A stretch of DNA of 64,000 bases from positions 5,130,225 through 5,194,224 of the forward strand of contig OZ005690.1 of assembly GCA_963930775.1 (NCBI GenBank), in the 5' to 3' direction. The translations under genes and the position numbers were made by a program. Position 1 is the first letter of the stretch, and every line of letters starts with the position of its first letter. The notes below the pieces were generated by a model that worked only from the letters and a program-made list of their open reading frames with translations, was not told the DNA's origin and searched no databases. Shown in pieces: positions 47,101 to 56,299 of this stretch. The stretch comes from Cliona cf. orientalis. Lineage: Eukaryota > Porifera > Demospongiae > Clionaida > Clionaidae.

Positions 47101-49894
47101 TAAATAGAAAGTACGTATGCGCATAGCTATGGAAATTGTTATGTAAAAGAGATCCAAATTAGATTAATGGCGCATGGTTATGACGCAATCACACACATGT
47201 ATAATATAATATTATATCATAGTAGCTATGTATACGTGTACAAATTGGAGGAGCTGGGACGGATTAGCTACCAATGGTAAGCAGGGTTAGTCTCTAGGGT
47301 TTGTCTATAAAAAGGGTAAAACAACAATTGCCAGCAGCAACAACAGCAGTGGTGTAGTGGTTGCATGGGGCTCTTATGTGTGGAATAGAATGTAGCAGGT
47401 TCAAATCTCGCCTTAAACTTCGCCTTTTTCTTTCCTCCTCTCCAAAATTTTCTACGTTAATTCCTTAGGATATCTGAACTTGTGAGCGCATCTTTTGTGC
47501 CCTCCAGGTTAGGACACAGACTATGAAAATTATTAATATTTTTCGTTGTATAATTGTAGTTTATATCCCTTTTACATAGTTTTCTAGGACAATTATTCTT
47601 AATAATATTGCACTGCTAAGTGTGCGATATTGACCCCCTTAGGATGCATGTACAGTGCGATATTAATTCCTTTTGGGTGTACTAGTACTGTATACTTGAT
47701 ACTGAGACAACAGTTAGGAATATAGGGAATAGAAGGTTTTTTCCAGTCAAGAGTGCAGCCAGACTTGGTTTACACAGGTACGGGAAGCATACGTACGCTA
47801 ATTGATACCACACAGGATACAATTTAGCAATCATTCAATTGACACTTGCCACGTGCAAGAACTACTAAGAAACTAAAAGGATGCCACTATTGCTGACCAA
47901 ACTGACGCTGAACTATCATTGGCTATATTATAGTAGTACAGATAGATAGCTATTCACTGAAACACTTGTAGCTAGCTAGCTAGGCTACTCAGTCAACAGC
48001 TAACCTCCCTCAGTGAGCGAGCTCAAGTTCGAGTTGGATGGATCTTTGTCTCATCACTGTCGAAGTTGAATTTGTTTCCATGGAGCAGTGGCGTATCTAG
48101 ACTTGTAAAGTTACCCGGGCACTTGGTGGACCCAGTAGTGACTTGAGAATTTGAGACTCCTATCGACCTCAATTTTTTCCAATCCAATGAAAAAAATCTT
48201 ATTTACATTTGTAACAGCTATATACCTCACAGCCAAAACAAGTGGGTTGTTAACCCATAATGTGGTTGCCTAAGTTGCATGCATACATGCACTACCTTCT
48301 CCCATGATGGTTCTCAAAATAATTCAGTTAATCGTAGTGATTAATGAAGCATTCACTCCACTATACATAACTATGTCAAACATGTGAGTTTGTCAATAAC
48401 AAACTGGCATAATATTAGCTACTTGTACTTTTCAAGACTGGACAAAAAGTATGTGCAAATATGCCAGACTGGCATGCACGCTTGACATAATTATGTGTAG
48501 TGGAGTGAATACTATGTTAATTACTATGATGAACTGGATTATGTTGAGAGCTATCATGGGAAGAATTAAAACATGTAGTATACCCTCATTATAGGCTAAC
48601 GTGATCCACTTGTTTTTGTTTTGAGTTACATGTACTTAATCCTTAAAATTGGCTATTTTACCAGGGCACAGGCCAGTTTGGCCTGGGCCTGTGCCCTGGT
48701 AGGCCCTGGTGTAGCTATGCCACTTCCATGAAGAGGATCCATTGACCAAGATAAAACTGCAGGGGCCACTGTTTTACTTCCTTGGGATATAAATTAGTTA
48801 TATCATGTGCACTCGGGATCTATTGCGACATATTATTGCACTCAGCCCTCGGGCGCAAAGTACCCTCGGGCTTCAGTGCAATATATAGCATAGATCCCTC
48901 ATGCCCGTGATACAACTATTGCATAATGATCGAACATCAGTTATGATCAGGCTTACCAGGACATGGCTCTAAATTTGGAAGGCATATGTTGAGATCACCT
49001 GTCATGATAATACCGTGAAATAATATCAATAATATTATAGTATGTGTGGTATACTTACCATTGCATGTCGGATATTTTCGTTGACATATGGGCCCATTAA
49101 TAAACGCTGCCCTGTGACATTGGCAGAAGAGATTAATCAAGTTACCTCCTCTAGCCACGTTGAGAGCTTGAATGATATTATCAGCTGAATTCAGTATTAT
49201 TATTATATCCCTTAATATAACTTGAAGCAAAATAAATTACCATAGCTCCGGCAGATTATGCCTCTCTCTTCCATTTTATTCACTATATCGATACCAAGTT
49301 GCACTGGATCAGTCCCAATCAGAATATTGTCACTTGAGGTATAAAGCCTCAAATTTGCTACATCTGCTTCACCAATCCCAGCTGCAATTAGTGTGCTGAT
49401 TCCTATTGAATTGAGAGCAGTTAGTATCCCGGTCCTCTCTACAGCATCATCCATTATTATTCCATCAGTTATCATCAGAATAGCACCTTCAGTGGAGTTT
49501 CTTGTACCAGAGGCAATGCGATGAATCTCCATGAGACCTTGACCTGCTGATGTATCCTCTCCGCATGAAGATGGAAACAGTGTTGAATCATAGTGACGAC
49601 CACTGTCGAGACAAACCCCAAAATCAATCATCAGTGAACTTAAGCTCCTACCTGACCCTTGCACAGCATCAAAACAAGGAGTATTCATGTCAAAAACAGG
49701 ACTTGGTGCCTTATTGTTCGTGTTATCTGAGAACAGCAGAGAAGCGATCTGAGTTCCAGAGGTGGAAGAGGGATTGAAAGCAGCCACCAACATTTGCATG
49801 ACAACAATCAGGGCACAGAAATTTTTAAAGGTGTTGCTGTTGGTGACATCAATGTAGAAAAAAAGTTTCTGATGCTTGTCACAATTCTCATGTT
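33385..49894 (-). CDS. Receptor tyrosine kinase: vWA-Calx-beta-EGF-Ig-TM-kinase
   Basis: A minus-strand gene of at least 25 exons. Exons in order of translation: 49894-49241, 49184-49059, 48998-48957, 43385-43233, 41546-41346, 41188-41117, 41039-40917, 40857-40723, 40653-40534, 40444-40322, 40258-40139, 40085-39963, 39909-39790, 39753-39397, 37532-37395, 37074-36943, 36887-36757, 36677-36546, 36453-36325, 35758-35605, 35505-35462, 35404-35288, 35165-35079, 35014-34794, 34526-34414, 34346-34181, 33920-33778, 33652-33385. All ectodomain exons are phase 1-1 and multiples of three except 36887-36757 (131 nt, frameshift). The product would be a type I membrane receptor with an active-looking tyrosine kinase. 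The first exon is uncertain: 49895 has a good acceptor (atcttag), while ATG at 49931 would give a short hydrophobic leader. The ligand is unknown. Confidence 0.85.
35605..35758 (-). CDS. Transmembrane exon of the receptor
   Basis: Encodes [10 protein letters not shown] then a single hydrophobic helix ([20 protein letters not shown]) and a basic stop-transfer KKK. The next exons (35505-35462, 35404-35288) give a short juxtamembrane region with tyrosines before the glycine loop. Confidence 0.85.
35790..36200. repeat. Cluster of short CCCCAGACCC hairpins
   Basis: Three small inverted pieces in one receptor intron: 35792-35833 (TCTCATCCCCAGACCC), 35999-36042 (GTCTTGTCCCC.. GGGTCTGGGGAC) and 36149-36200 (GTCCCCAGACCC.. 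GGGTCTGGGAACGAGAC). They resemble the hairpins at 2447-2507 and 16877-16941. Confidence 0.6.
36325..37532 (-). CDS. Membrane-proximal EGF exons, one frameshifted
   Basis: Five one-exon EGF modules, mostly with a calcium-binding D-x-[DN]-E-C start: TECQDG.., [47 protein letters not shown]. Exon lengths are 138, 132, 131, 132 and 129 nt. The 131-nt exon loses frame in the middle (after VNTEA), so the Cys pattern continues in another frame (VCQC..GYEDA..GCD). This would truncate the receptor before the membrane. Confidence 0.85.
37395..39909 (-). CDS. Ig-like segment and flanking EGF exons
   Basis: Exon 39753-39397 (119 codons, phase 1-1) encodes an N-glycosylation-rich segment. Cys in [16 protein letters not shown] and [11 protein letters not shown] with Leu-rich strands suggest an Ig-like fold, but identification is moderate. 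Exon 39909-39790 encodes a partial EGF ([18 protein letters not shown]). The intron between 39397 and 37532 holds foldback FB-B. Confidence 0.65.
37703..39361. mobile_element. Foldback element FB-B (GAGAAGTGC family)
   Basis: A 1659-bp near-palindrome with ends TATGGAAGCCGAGAAGTGCA and reverse complement, and a perfect 6-bp duplication CATTGC (37697-37702, 39362-39367). Arms of ~800 bp. The left inner arm matches the right inner arm (for example AAACGGCTAGGCTGTGAT). The right arm carries an array of nine ~39-bp units (38815-39170) with CTCCGCATGCGG palindromes and CGCCGAGAAGTGCA. The left arm has fewer and more varied units. Long open frames (Arg/His/Ala/Cys rich) on both strands are products of the array. 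Confidence 0.92.
38815..39170. repeat. ~39-bp tandem array inside FB-B
   Basis: Nine occurrences of CGCCGAGAA(G/A)TGCA (from about 38820, 38860, 38900, 38944, 38984, 39027, 39067, 39107, 39149), each followed by CTCCGCATGCGGnG and a GTACGTCTCCGCA link. The motif CCGAGAAGTGCA is the same as in the element's own terminus. Confidence 0.9.
39963..41188 (-). CDS. Central EGF exon array
   Basis: Seven consecutive one-exon Cys-rich modules, all phase 1-1: 41188-41117 (short, [10 protein letters not shown]), 41039-40917 ([10 protein letters not shown]), 40857-40723 (atypical, CPCNSPESC), 40653-40534 ([10 protein letters not shown]), 40444-40322 ([12 protein letters not shown]), 40258-40139 ([10 protein letters not shown]) and 40085-39963 ([12 protein letters not shown]). 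The six-Cys spacing and D-x-D-E-C starts mark mostly calcium-binding EGF repeats. No lesion seen. Confidence 0.88.
41346..43385 (-). CDS. Calx-beta domain split over two exons
   Basis: Exon 43385-43233 encodes the first half ([20 protein letters not shown], ending [10 protein letters not shown]). Exon 41546-41346 encodes the second ([20 protein letters not shown], then [15 protein letters not shown]). This is a typical Calx-beta pattern with the acidic NDxxxEDxE calcium-site region. Phases agree (1-1). The 1.7 kb intron between the halves contains a MITE (41556-41873) and foldback FB-F (41897-43110). Confidence 0.85.
41556..41873. mobile_element. MITE, copy 2 of the 32753 family
   Basis: GCAAGAGGATAAGAGTGTTG at the left and CAACATCCTTATCCTAGTCT at the right, with TTTTGCTTGCGTCACTCTAC shared with the copy at 32753-33204. 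The left terminus is shortened relative to the right, and no clean target duplication is visible. Lies in a receptor intron next to FB-F. Confidence 0.65.
41897..43110. mobile_element. Foldback element FB-F (GAGAAGGGC family)
   Basis: A 1214-bp near-complete palindrome. Ends TATGGAAGCCGAGAAGGGCA and the reverse complement (one change), with a perfect 6-bp duplication ATAATC (41891-41896, 43111-43116). Both subtermini carry CGAACGAAATTgCCC-type sequence and CGGGATGCGGG modules. The centre (42481-42530) is a GCGGGATGC / GCATCCCGC hairpin. Inserted in the intron that splits the Calx-beta domain. No transposase. Confidence 0.92.
44125..44460. mobile_element. Palindromic MITE (CCATCCCTAC family)
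   Basis: A ~335-bp inverted repeat. Left arm ACAATTGAATAAAATTGAAG.. GGATGGCAGGATC, right arm GATCCTGCCATCCCTACTTC.. CAATTTTATTCAATTGTTTT. A half copy lies at 7620-7800 and a fragment near 4760. Confidence 0.75.
44500..45790. repeat. Dispersed repeat, copy 2 (interrupted)
   Basis: Matches 7910-9430 over most of its length. It lacks the foldback found in copy 1 (unoccupied site near 44607, GGCCGATAACG) but has its own insertion at 45343-45741. The (AAAG)n run is longer here. Confidence 0.7.
45343..45741. mobile_element. Nested MITE with poly-C/poly-G arms
   Basis: Ends GTAGAATCCCGCGATTACGC and GGCGTATTAGCGGGATTCTACGGTA, with C and G runs just inside. Compared with copy 1 (GTAATGTATTACATATA at ~9375), it sits between GTAATGTA and TTACATATA, consistent with a TA duplication. 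The right end reads TACCGTA in reverse, like the other TACCGTA MITEs; the left end has lost TACC. Confidence 0.8.
46228..46518 (-). other. Open frame in dispersed repeat, copy 1
   Basis: A 96-codon minus-strand frame (..[19 protein letters not shown].. [14 protein letters not shown]..). A diverged copy with the same reading frame lies on the plus strand at 60009-60320. The repeat ends in CCAGACTTTACGGTA. No family recognised. Confidence 0.5.
46564..48085. other. Receptor intron, no exon recognised
   Basis: Intronic if the vWA module belongs to the receptor. The only item I single out is the tRNA-like segment at 47348-47412. Confidence 0.35.
47348..47412 (+). ncRNA. tRNA-like A and B boxes (SINE or tRNA relic)
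   Basis: TGGTGTAGTGGTT fits a polymerase III A box, and GGTTCAAATCTC 36 bases later fits a B box. No complete cloverleaf is evident (acceptor ends do not pair well), so a tRNA-derived SINE head or a tRNA pseudogene is more likely than a working tRNA. Confidence 0.35.
48088..48728. mobile_element. hAT-like foldback MITE
   Basis: Ends AGTGGCGTATCTAGAC and GTAGCTATGCCACT, with flanks CCATGGAG and CCATGAAG (8 bp, one mismatch) as expected for hAT. The interior is itself a long imperfect palindrome: ATTCACTCCACTATACATAA near 48351 is matched in reverse by TTATGTGTAGTGGAGTGAAT near 48490. Confidence 0.8.
48957..49894 (-). CDS. vWA domain exon and two linker exons
   Basis: The 654-nt exon 49894-49241 encodes a von Willebrand factor A-like domain: MIDAS-type DVTNS, a later ILMITDG strand with its Asp, and a C-terminal helix (VNKMEERG). 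The exons 49184-49059 (Cys pairs [15 protein letters not shown]) and 48998-48957 (14 codons, CLPNLEPCP) continue in phase 1 into the Calx-beta exon 5.6 kb away. Assignment of this module to the same gene rests on phase agreement and strand, and could be a separate upstream gene. Confidence 0.7.
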
Positions 49895-49931
49895 CTAAGA
49901 TAATTAATAATGATAATACAATGATGTACAT

Positions 49932-51150
49932 AACCTGATATTAACATAGCTGGCACAGAGGGAAGCCCAACGTCAATTAATAAACTTGCACTAACTTTGA
50001 GTCAAGTGACAATCTGCACAAATCCATCAATTGCAACATGCACACAATACAAACACATTCATGACATTGTTAAAACTTCATGATGCAATACTGAGCCAGC
50101 TAATCTCCACTTCTTGACCAGTTTTGAACACTATAGACTATTCTAAGAGTGCTTCAAGTAGCTAGCGATTTTCTTCAATGAGTGCTCTCTGCCTGTAGCT
50201 ATACAATAGGCTCCAAAACACACTCTATTCCCAAGCTTGCATACTGTATAGCAGGATGATATGATCACGGAAATACCTTAAGAACACTTTTGTTTGCGGA
50301 TACTGAAATTAGCGATTTGCCTACCCACGAATATTAAATTTTCAACATTTTCGAATAAATAGAATGTTAATTTTGAAAAAAAAAAAACTAATATAAAATG
50401 AGTACTCGCTAAATGCGTAGCCTCGGCGCCCCGATCTTTTCAACTGCACGTGAGAAAAGAGGGGAAAGCCTTATCACGTGCGTGACGTCAGGTGGAACCG
50501 AGTTCCATATTATATGGATGCACGCTCGTTCCATCAAGGGAAATTTTATGCCAAGTCTGCCTTGCTGCACAACAAGGGAGGCCTTTATGCCAGTAATGAT
50601 GGCATAAATTACCTCATGTATACGACTTAGCTTATTCTATTAAAGGGGAAATTTTATGCCAAGGTAATTAACTCAGTGTCGGAATTAAAGGAGTATCCTC
50701 AACTTGGATGTAGGTATGTAGCTATTTGGCATAAAATTTAACATTGTGTTACTTCACAATGAAAATGCTTTATGCCAAACCAGACTTGTTCCCTGCCCCT
50801 CCTTTGCCGGAGGCAGTAGCTAGCTAGAAGGCGCATGCATGCCTCTCATCCAAGCAGCTCGAGCTAGCCATTTCTGTTCCAGGGTATCAGGCGGGCACTG
50901 GCGGGGGAGAGATATTGGGGCAGACTATCAATAGATACTGACATTTTTCTGCAGCTAACCTTGTCCTCACGCTTTCCCTCTCCCATTTCCATGTAGCTAA
51001 CTTGATAGCACATAAAACATGAAAAAAGCGAAAGGAAGAAGGAGAGCATGGGGATAAAGCCTGCAATTATTGTTGAGGGGGAGGGGAGGGGGAGAAAGAT
51101 CTGGAATTTGAAATCACTTGCATCTTCTGCACATAATTATAATAATAATA
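49932..51150. other. Upstream of the receptor exons; dispersed repeat
   Basis: No exon recognised. 50541-50790 carries a dispersed repeat with repeated TTTATGCCA motifs (GGCATAAAATTT). The part near 50690-50770 is matched in reverse at 61285-61385. An upstream signal-peptide exon of the receptor could lie here or further right, but I could not identify one. Confidence 0.35.
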
Positions 51151-51151
51151 C

Positions 51152-51715
51152 TAGAGCTCTGTAGAGCACATACCCCGCGCACACATTGTGCAATCTATAG
51201 ATATATTTTCAAACTTGAGAGAAGTAATGATAATGCTGCTTAATTGTTCTGGTGACACTTGAAACAGCCCTCTCTGCACCCAGACTAGGAAGACATGAAC
51301 TTGTACCTATAATAATAGTATAGCTATCTTACATACTGATTGATTCCATGGGGCTTCAGATTTCAGTCACATCACGAGAATTACATGTATTTAGAACATC
51401 GACGACCTTTACCAGTCATACGCTTGTTAGTTGTGCGCATGAGCAGAAAGCATAATGCATGTATTGTGCATTGATGGGCACTGTCGATAGGCGTGGCTAC
51501 AGTGGCCAACAAACATGCACTATTTGTGACGCTCGTGAACCGTATCCCTCGATTTGACGCACACTGAAGCCATTTTTTCGCCGAATTTGATTGATTTGTT
51601 GTGCTTACGAGTCGTTTAGACACCTACATCTCGAGATATGGCGATTTTTGTGCTAACGACGACGACGACACAATCAATTACTTTACCCCTTGCGCATGCG
51701 CGCGGGGTAATAAGA
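51152..51715. repeat. Dispersed repeat GCTCTGTAGAGCACATACCCC, copy 1
   Basis: Begins CTAGAGCTCTGTAGAGCACA and ends TTGCGCATGCGCGCGGGGTAATAA. The ends are weakly inverted (TACCCCGCGC). A second, shorter copy in the same orientation lies at 58031-58356, so the two flank the LTR retrotransposon. Confidence 0.7.
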
Positions 51716-51726
51716 GCTGATAGTGT

Positions 51727-51964
51727 TGTAAGAGACTGCAGCTTATTACTGAGTCCACTTCATTCTAATATTTTAGCTAGTTCCCGAAACTGCCCTGACT
51801 TATTCACATTGTCATTTCAATTTTCGTGATCGAACTGAATGTGTTCAACATGCGCACTTTATATAGGAATGAGGGGTGAGACACAGAGTGAGACACAGAA
51901 TTAGCAAACTGAATAGTATGGATATAACGATGTGTTGCAACAGAGAAAAACAAACCAGCATTCA
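51727..51964 (-). repeat. 3' LTR of the Bel/Pao element
   Basis: 238 bp, about 85-90% similar by eye to 57632-57876. In element orientation it starts TGAATG and ends CTTACA (TG..CA). Shared CACTTTATATAGGAATGAGG includes a possible promoter TATA on the plus strand. Confidence 0.85.
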
Positions 51965-52337
51965 TGGCTAACTGGAGGTCAACAATTCAGATTAAATAAG
52001 TGATACTAAGATTATACTGGCACAAATCAATAGTCCAGCTTGCTTAATATCTGTTCCATATATGGCCTTCGTTGCTGCTGCTCTCTTTGGTCTGGTTTGA
52101 GTTTCTTCTTGGAGGTCCTGGGTTTCCTAGGAATCCTGTATAGATTCTGTCGAGTGTGATATGATTGGCTCAGTTTCAGGAATTTGATTGCCAGTTCTCT
52201 TCTTTCTGTCTATCTCCAATGGGTACAACAAGTTAATCGACCTCTGGAAGGTGTTGGTTTGTCCATCTCCTGAAGACACTAGCTGCTCGCACTCTTCCAT
52301 CACGTCCAGTTATTAGTTGCTTTACTCTAGCCAGTCT

Positions 52338-53640
52338 CTAGAATGCTCGAGGCTTTCCTTCGTGCAGGATCACAACATCACCCGTGTCGATAGTGTTCGT
52401 GTCATTGTTGCAGCTTCCAGCATATGGCTGTCGATGTGATTCTCTCAATTCCAGAAGATATTTGAATTGCCACAGCTTCCAGAAGTGGTTGACAACCACA
52501 TCAAGGTGCTTCAATCGCTTGGTTAGGTGGTCCCGAGTTAGACTCATCATGAAGTCCTCGTCATCTGGATCATCTCCACAGCCGATACCATCAGGTAGGC
52601 TTAGAAGTCTTCTCCTGATTAGGAAATGAGCTGGTGTGTGTGGTTCTTGCAAATCTTCAGGAGAAATATACATCAGAGGACGTGAGTTGATTACCATCTC
52701 AACTTTGACCAGCGAGGTAAGTAGCTCATCTACGTGAGCTTGGCTCGGCCAATGATTTTCTTCAAGCACCGTTTGGTGGAGCGAACCATTCGTTCAAATA
52801 ATATTATGCCTCCCCACCAGGGGGCACAACTCCCAGCCCACTAAGGTGTTCCTGGACTTCTCGTGACTCTGTGACCGCCTGAATGGCCTTTGCTAAATGT
52901 CTGGACATAAATCTGATACGAATTTTCTAGGTAGCCCACGTCTGGCTGCAAATCTCTTCAGACCTCTGAGGAAGGAGGAAGTAGTCAAATCTGGCACCAG
53001 ATCAAGATGCACAGCTCGTACAGTGCAGCATGTGTACAGGCAAATCCATGCCTTGGTGCCTTTAATGCTTCCTGTCGATTTGACATACAATGGCCCAGCA
53101 AAATCCTCTCCTGTAGGGGTGAATGGAGAGTCCATTCTAACCCAAAAGTCTGGTAGTGGGGATGGTACTGGTACGGAATAGGGCCTTCCCTCAAATCTCC
53201 TGCGTACTCGGCACTTGCAATGTATAGAATCCTCTTCACCAGCAATCACCCTTTGATTATTCAGTAGTTTGTTTAGAATTTCTGTTAGAGTCTCCTTTAT
53301 GCGATTGTGAAACACTCTTTCATGCGCCTTGAGTACTATCAACTCTGTCAGCGGGTTGTCTCTTGGTAGGAGAATAGGATGTCTTGTTGCATATGGTACT
53401 TCAGTGTTTGCTAATCTTCCGCCACACCTCCAGATTCCTTTAGCATCTATAAAAAGACTGGCATCTATAAAAAGACTGAACTGCTTCTTCCAACTACTGA
53501 ACTGTTTGCAGTTCACAAGGAGTGTTTGTAATTCCTTCACCCAAAGCATTTCAGCTTTGCTCAAGAGGGGCACTGTGAGTGTTGTAGTTTCTCTGAGCTT
53601 CTTCACTGTAAGTGATACATAAGCGGTTACTCGAAACAAC
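52338..53640 (-). pseudogene. Integrase and DUF5641-like tail of the retroelement
   Basis: The segment 53639-52893 has a zinc-binding start (HERVFHNRIK..), a catalytic-core Asp region near GEDFAGPLYV and a stop soon after KFVSD. The segment 52769-52338 in another frame has the E-region (VEMVINSRPL) and the tail (LTPAHFL-like, FWKLWQFKYLLEL). Frame changes separate them. Not functional as read. Confidence 0.8.
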
Positions 53641-53841
53641 CTCTGTGCTGACTGAAGTGTTCACTCTGAAGCAGCTGACCAATCCTTCCTGTGGGCTCAA
53701 CAACCACCAAGATGTGCAGAATTCTATCTTTGGCCCGTAACTCCTGAATGCACTCCTCAGGCACAGCCTCCTCTTCTTGGTGCATGATCAGCTCTCCATC
53801 TTTCAACCAATCTGGTCCGCTTCTCCATTGATTATTGGTGG

Positions 53842-55380
53842 TCAGCTGGGTGAGTGACATTCCTCTTGAGGGCAAGTCAGCAGGATTGTCTTTTCCTGCA
53901 CAATGTGTCCAGGTGGCATCTGGAAGCAGCATTCTGAACCATGTTGTAGGATTCCATACAAATTTAACTGTTTCCACTCCTTAGCTGCTCCTTGAATCCA
54001 GTATAGAGCTCCCTTTGAGTCAGTATAGCAAATTATCTCAGAGAAGGGAAGACTTGGTTCCAGTCCCTTCTTCACACTGAGTAATAGTCAAGCCAACGGA
54101 TAAGAGTTCCAGTCTTGGGATGGTCTGTGGTTTCAGGGGATTGACTCTGGTCTTTGAAGCGAGAAAGTTCACATAGAATCTGTCCAAAATCTTCACTCAC
54201 AAGTAAACAATGGCAGCATAGGCCTTCTTTGAAGCATCACAGAACCCAATCATGCAGCAGGTAGGAATGCACTTGGTGATGGATATCATGCAGTAGAAAC
54301 CTTGGGATGCGGATCTGCTGAGCAGTTTGTAGGTCAGTCATCATCGATTACCATTTCATCAATGGTGCTCCTGTGAGTGGCTCTTCCCATCATAGCCGGA
54401 GGTGGCAGCTCTTGAAACAGGGACTTCAACCGAATCATAACTGGAGTCAAGAACCCTAGTGGGTCGTAGATTCTCCCAACAGGACTCACAATAATATTAT
54501 GCCTCTTGGTGGGTGTGAGACTACTTGCCTGATGGCCGACTTCCCTGACGTCAAGAATGAAATGATCTGTTTCAGTACACCATTTTACACCCACTGCATG
54601 TTTTATGTTTTCCAGCTGCCATACTGTGGGTACCCCCCAACATTGTCTGGGAGTATGTTTCGTCTGAATGGGATGTGGAGGTCGACTCAAAATTCTCTTC
54701 TTATTTATGTGTTCTTGCAATGTGAATGAATTTGTATTGAACTTGTGGTGATAAAAACCTCCTGCATGTAGTATGGCCTTAAACTCTCGATACATAGTGA
54801 AGGCTTCTTCTTCCGTATCAGCTCCACTTATAACGTCGTCAACATAAAACTTAATAGATTCTGAGATTCTCTTTACTAGCTCAGAATGTGTTGACATGTA
54901 ATTCTTCAAGTGGTGACTGATCGTAGCATTCAAGAGGAAGGGATTTGATGATACTCCGAAAATATGTGTGAATTTCAGGATCTGAACCTCGGGTCGAGGT
55001 TTATTCACATCATCGAACCAAAGGAACCGTAGAACATCTTGGTCTTGTTCATCAACACCAATTTGTAAGAATGCACATTCAATATCAGCGGTAAGTGCAA
55101 TTCTCGAGGCTCGAAATTTCAGTAAGATGTCGACCCATAATCATCTGGTCAAACTTAGGGCCAGCATAGAGGCAGTCATTTAGAGAGTGTCCTGTTGTCT
55201 TTGCTGATGCATTGTAGACATTGAATTCGTGTCTTTGTAGTTGCTTTATCCTGCCGCACAACAGCATGGTGGGGTAAGTAGTGCACTTTATGGCCATCTG
55301 TGAATGTTGAATTTGCAACTACTTCAACAACTCCTTGCTTTATTTGCATCTTGAATGATTGCATCATACTCCTTCAAAAG
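53842..55380 (-). pseudogene. Reverse transcriptase and RNase H remnants
   Basis: 55008-54334 has FGVSSNPFLLNATI and the active-site YVDD box in KFYVDDVISG. The 54075-53842 segment carries an RNase H-like ICYTDSKGALYWIQG. The upstream finger region is scattered in different frames near 55380-55085. Several frame changes. Confidence 0.8.
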
Positions 55381-55413
55381 TGCAGGCTGTTGCCGGAGAC
55401 GACGCTGTAGGCT

Positions 55414-56262
55414 TCATAGGCATTCGGGTGCAAGCTGATAGTTGTCTGGCAAGGGAGGGTGTATATCCTTCCATGGTAGCGACACCAGGTAACGACCATT
55501 CTTAAACTTGACCTTCTCTTCAAAATCAGTCAACACACTCTGACCAGGTTGCTTGATACCCAAAGATTCGAGCTCCAAGAAGGAGTGGAATGTCTCATTG
55601 AGTGTATCTGTTTCGCCTGCAGTTGTGGCCACGTGCAAGGTGTGTGTTATCAAGAGATTTGTAGTGCCCTTGGGCTTCTTCATTCTTGGTACAGGACCGG
55701 AAATTACCCATTCAAGTGGGGTGTCTATGGCGACAGGGCCGTCTTTGCATCGGCTCACATAACCAGTAACAAGTTCCCAGTAGACAGGGCCGTCTTTGCA
55801 TCGGCTCACATAACCAGTAACAAGTTCCCAGTAGTAATCTGCTCCAATGAGAGCATCAATCTGAAGGGAATCCTGTCCATTACAGTAGTCAGCCAGGTTA
55901 AGCTGTTTGAGATGTTCAAACTTCTCCAAATATAGGGATATTGGTTGGGCTGTCAAGGATTCACACTGGATCGATGGTACTGTGATTAGTCGAAGATCTC
56001 TGGTTTCGTCATCCTTCAGTTTCAGTCCAATATGTACGATTCCATACCCACCCTCCCCCGAGGATCTTGGGCGGTAGTTCCAAAGGATGCAACTGAAAGC
56101 TGCTGCACCTCCTTCAGTTCCCGGTTCAGGGCCTCTTGGCAGTTTCTGCGGTATACGATCGCTGGCTTCCAGCATCCAGAACAGCGGGAACATTCGAGTG
56201 GAGTTTGGCTTCTCAGGATTAACTTGGGCTGTCTGTAACAAAACATTCTTGCTGGCGCCAAT
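55414..56262 (-). pseudogene. Protease-like region with a 51-bp duplication
   Basis: A frame of ~275 codons includes LIGADYYWELVTG, a Bel/Pao protease-region motif. A 51-bp in-frame tandem duplication (units starting near 55741 and 55792, 17 codons each) repeats YWELVTGYVSRCKDGPV. The frame starts mid-domain after a break. Confidence 0.75.
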
Positions 56263-56299
56263 GTAGAGGGTGGAGGTAGGGGTCTGGAAGGGAGGAGCT

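Noticed and set aside
47348..47412. A functional tRNA gene
   Set aside because: Only A and B box matches; the stems do not pair into a full cloverleaf by eye.
49895..49931. ATG at 49931 as the receptor start with MYIIVLSLLIIL as signal peptide
   Set aside because: Not excluded, but the acceptor at 49895 gives phase 1 and a multiple-of-three exon like all the others, and the leader has no clear cleavage site.
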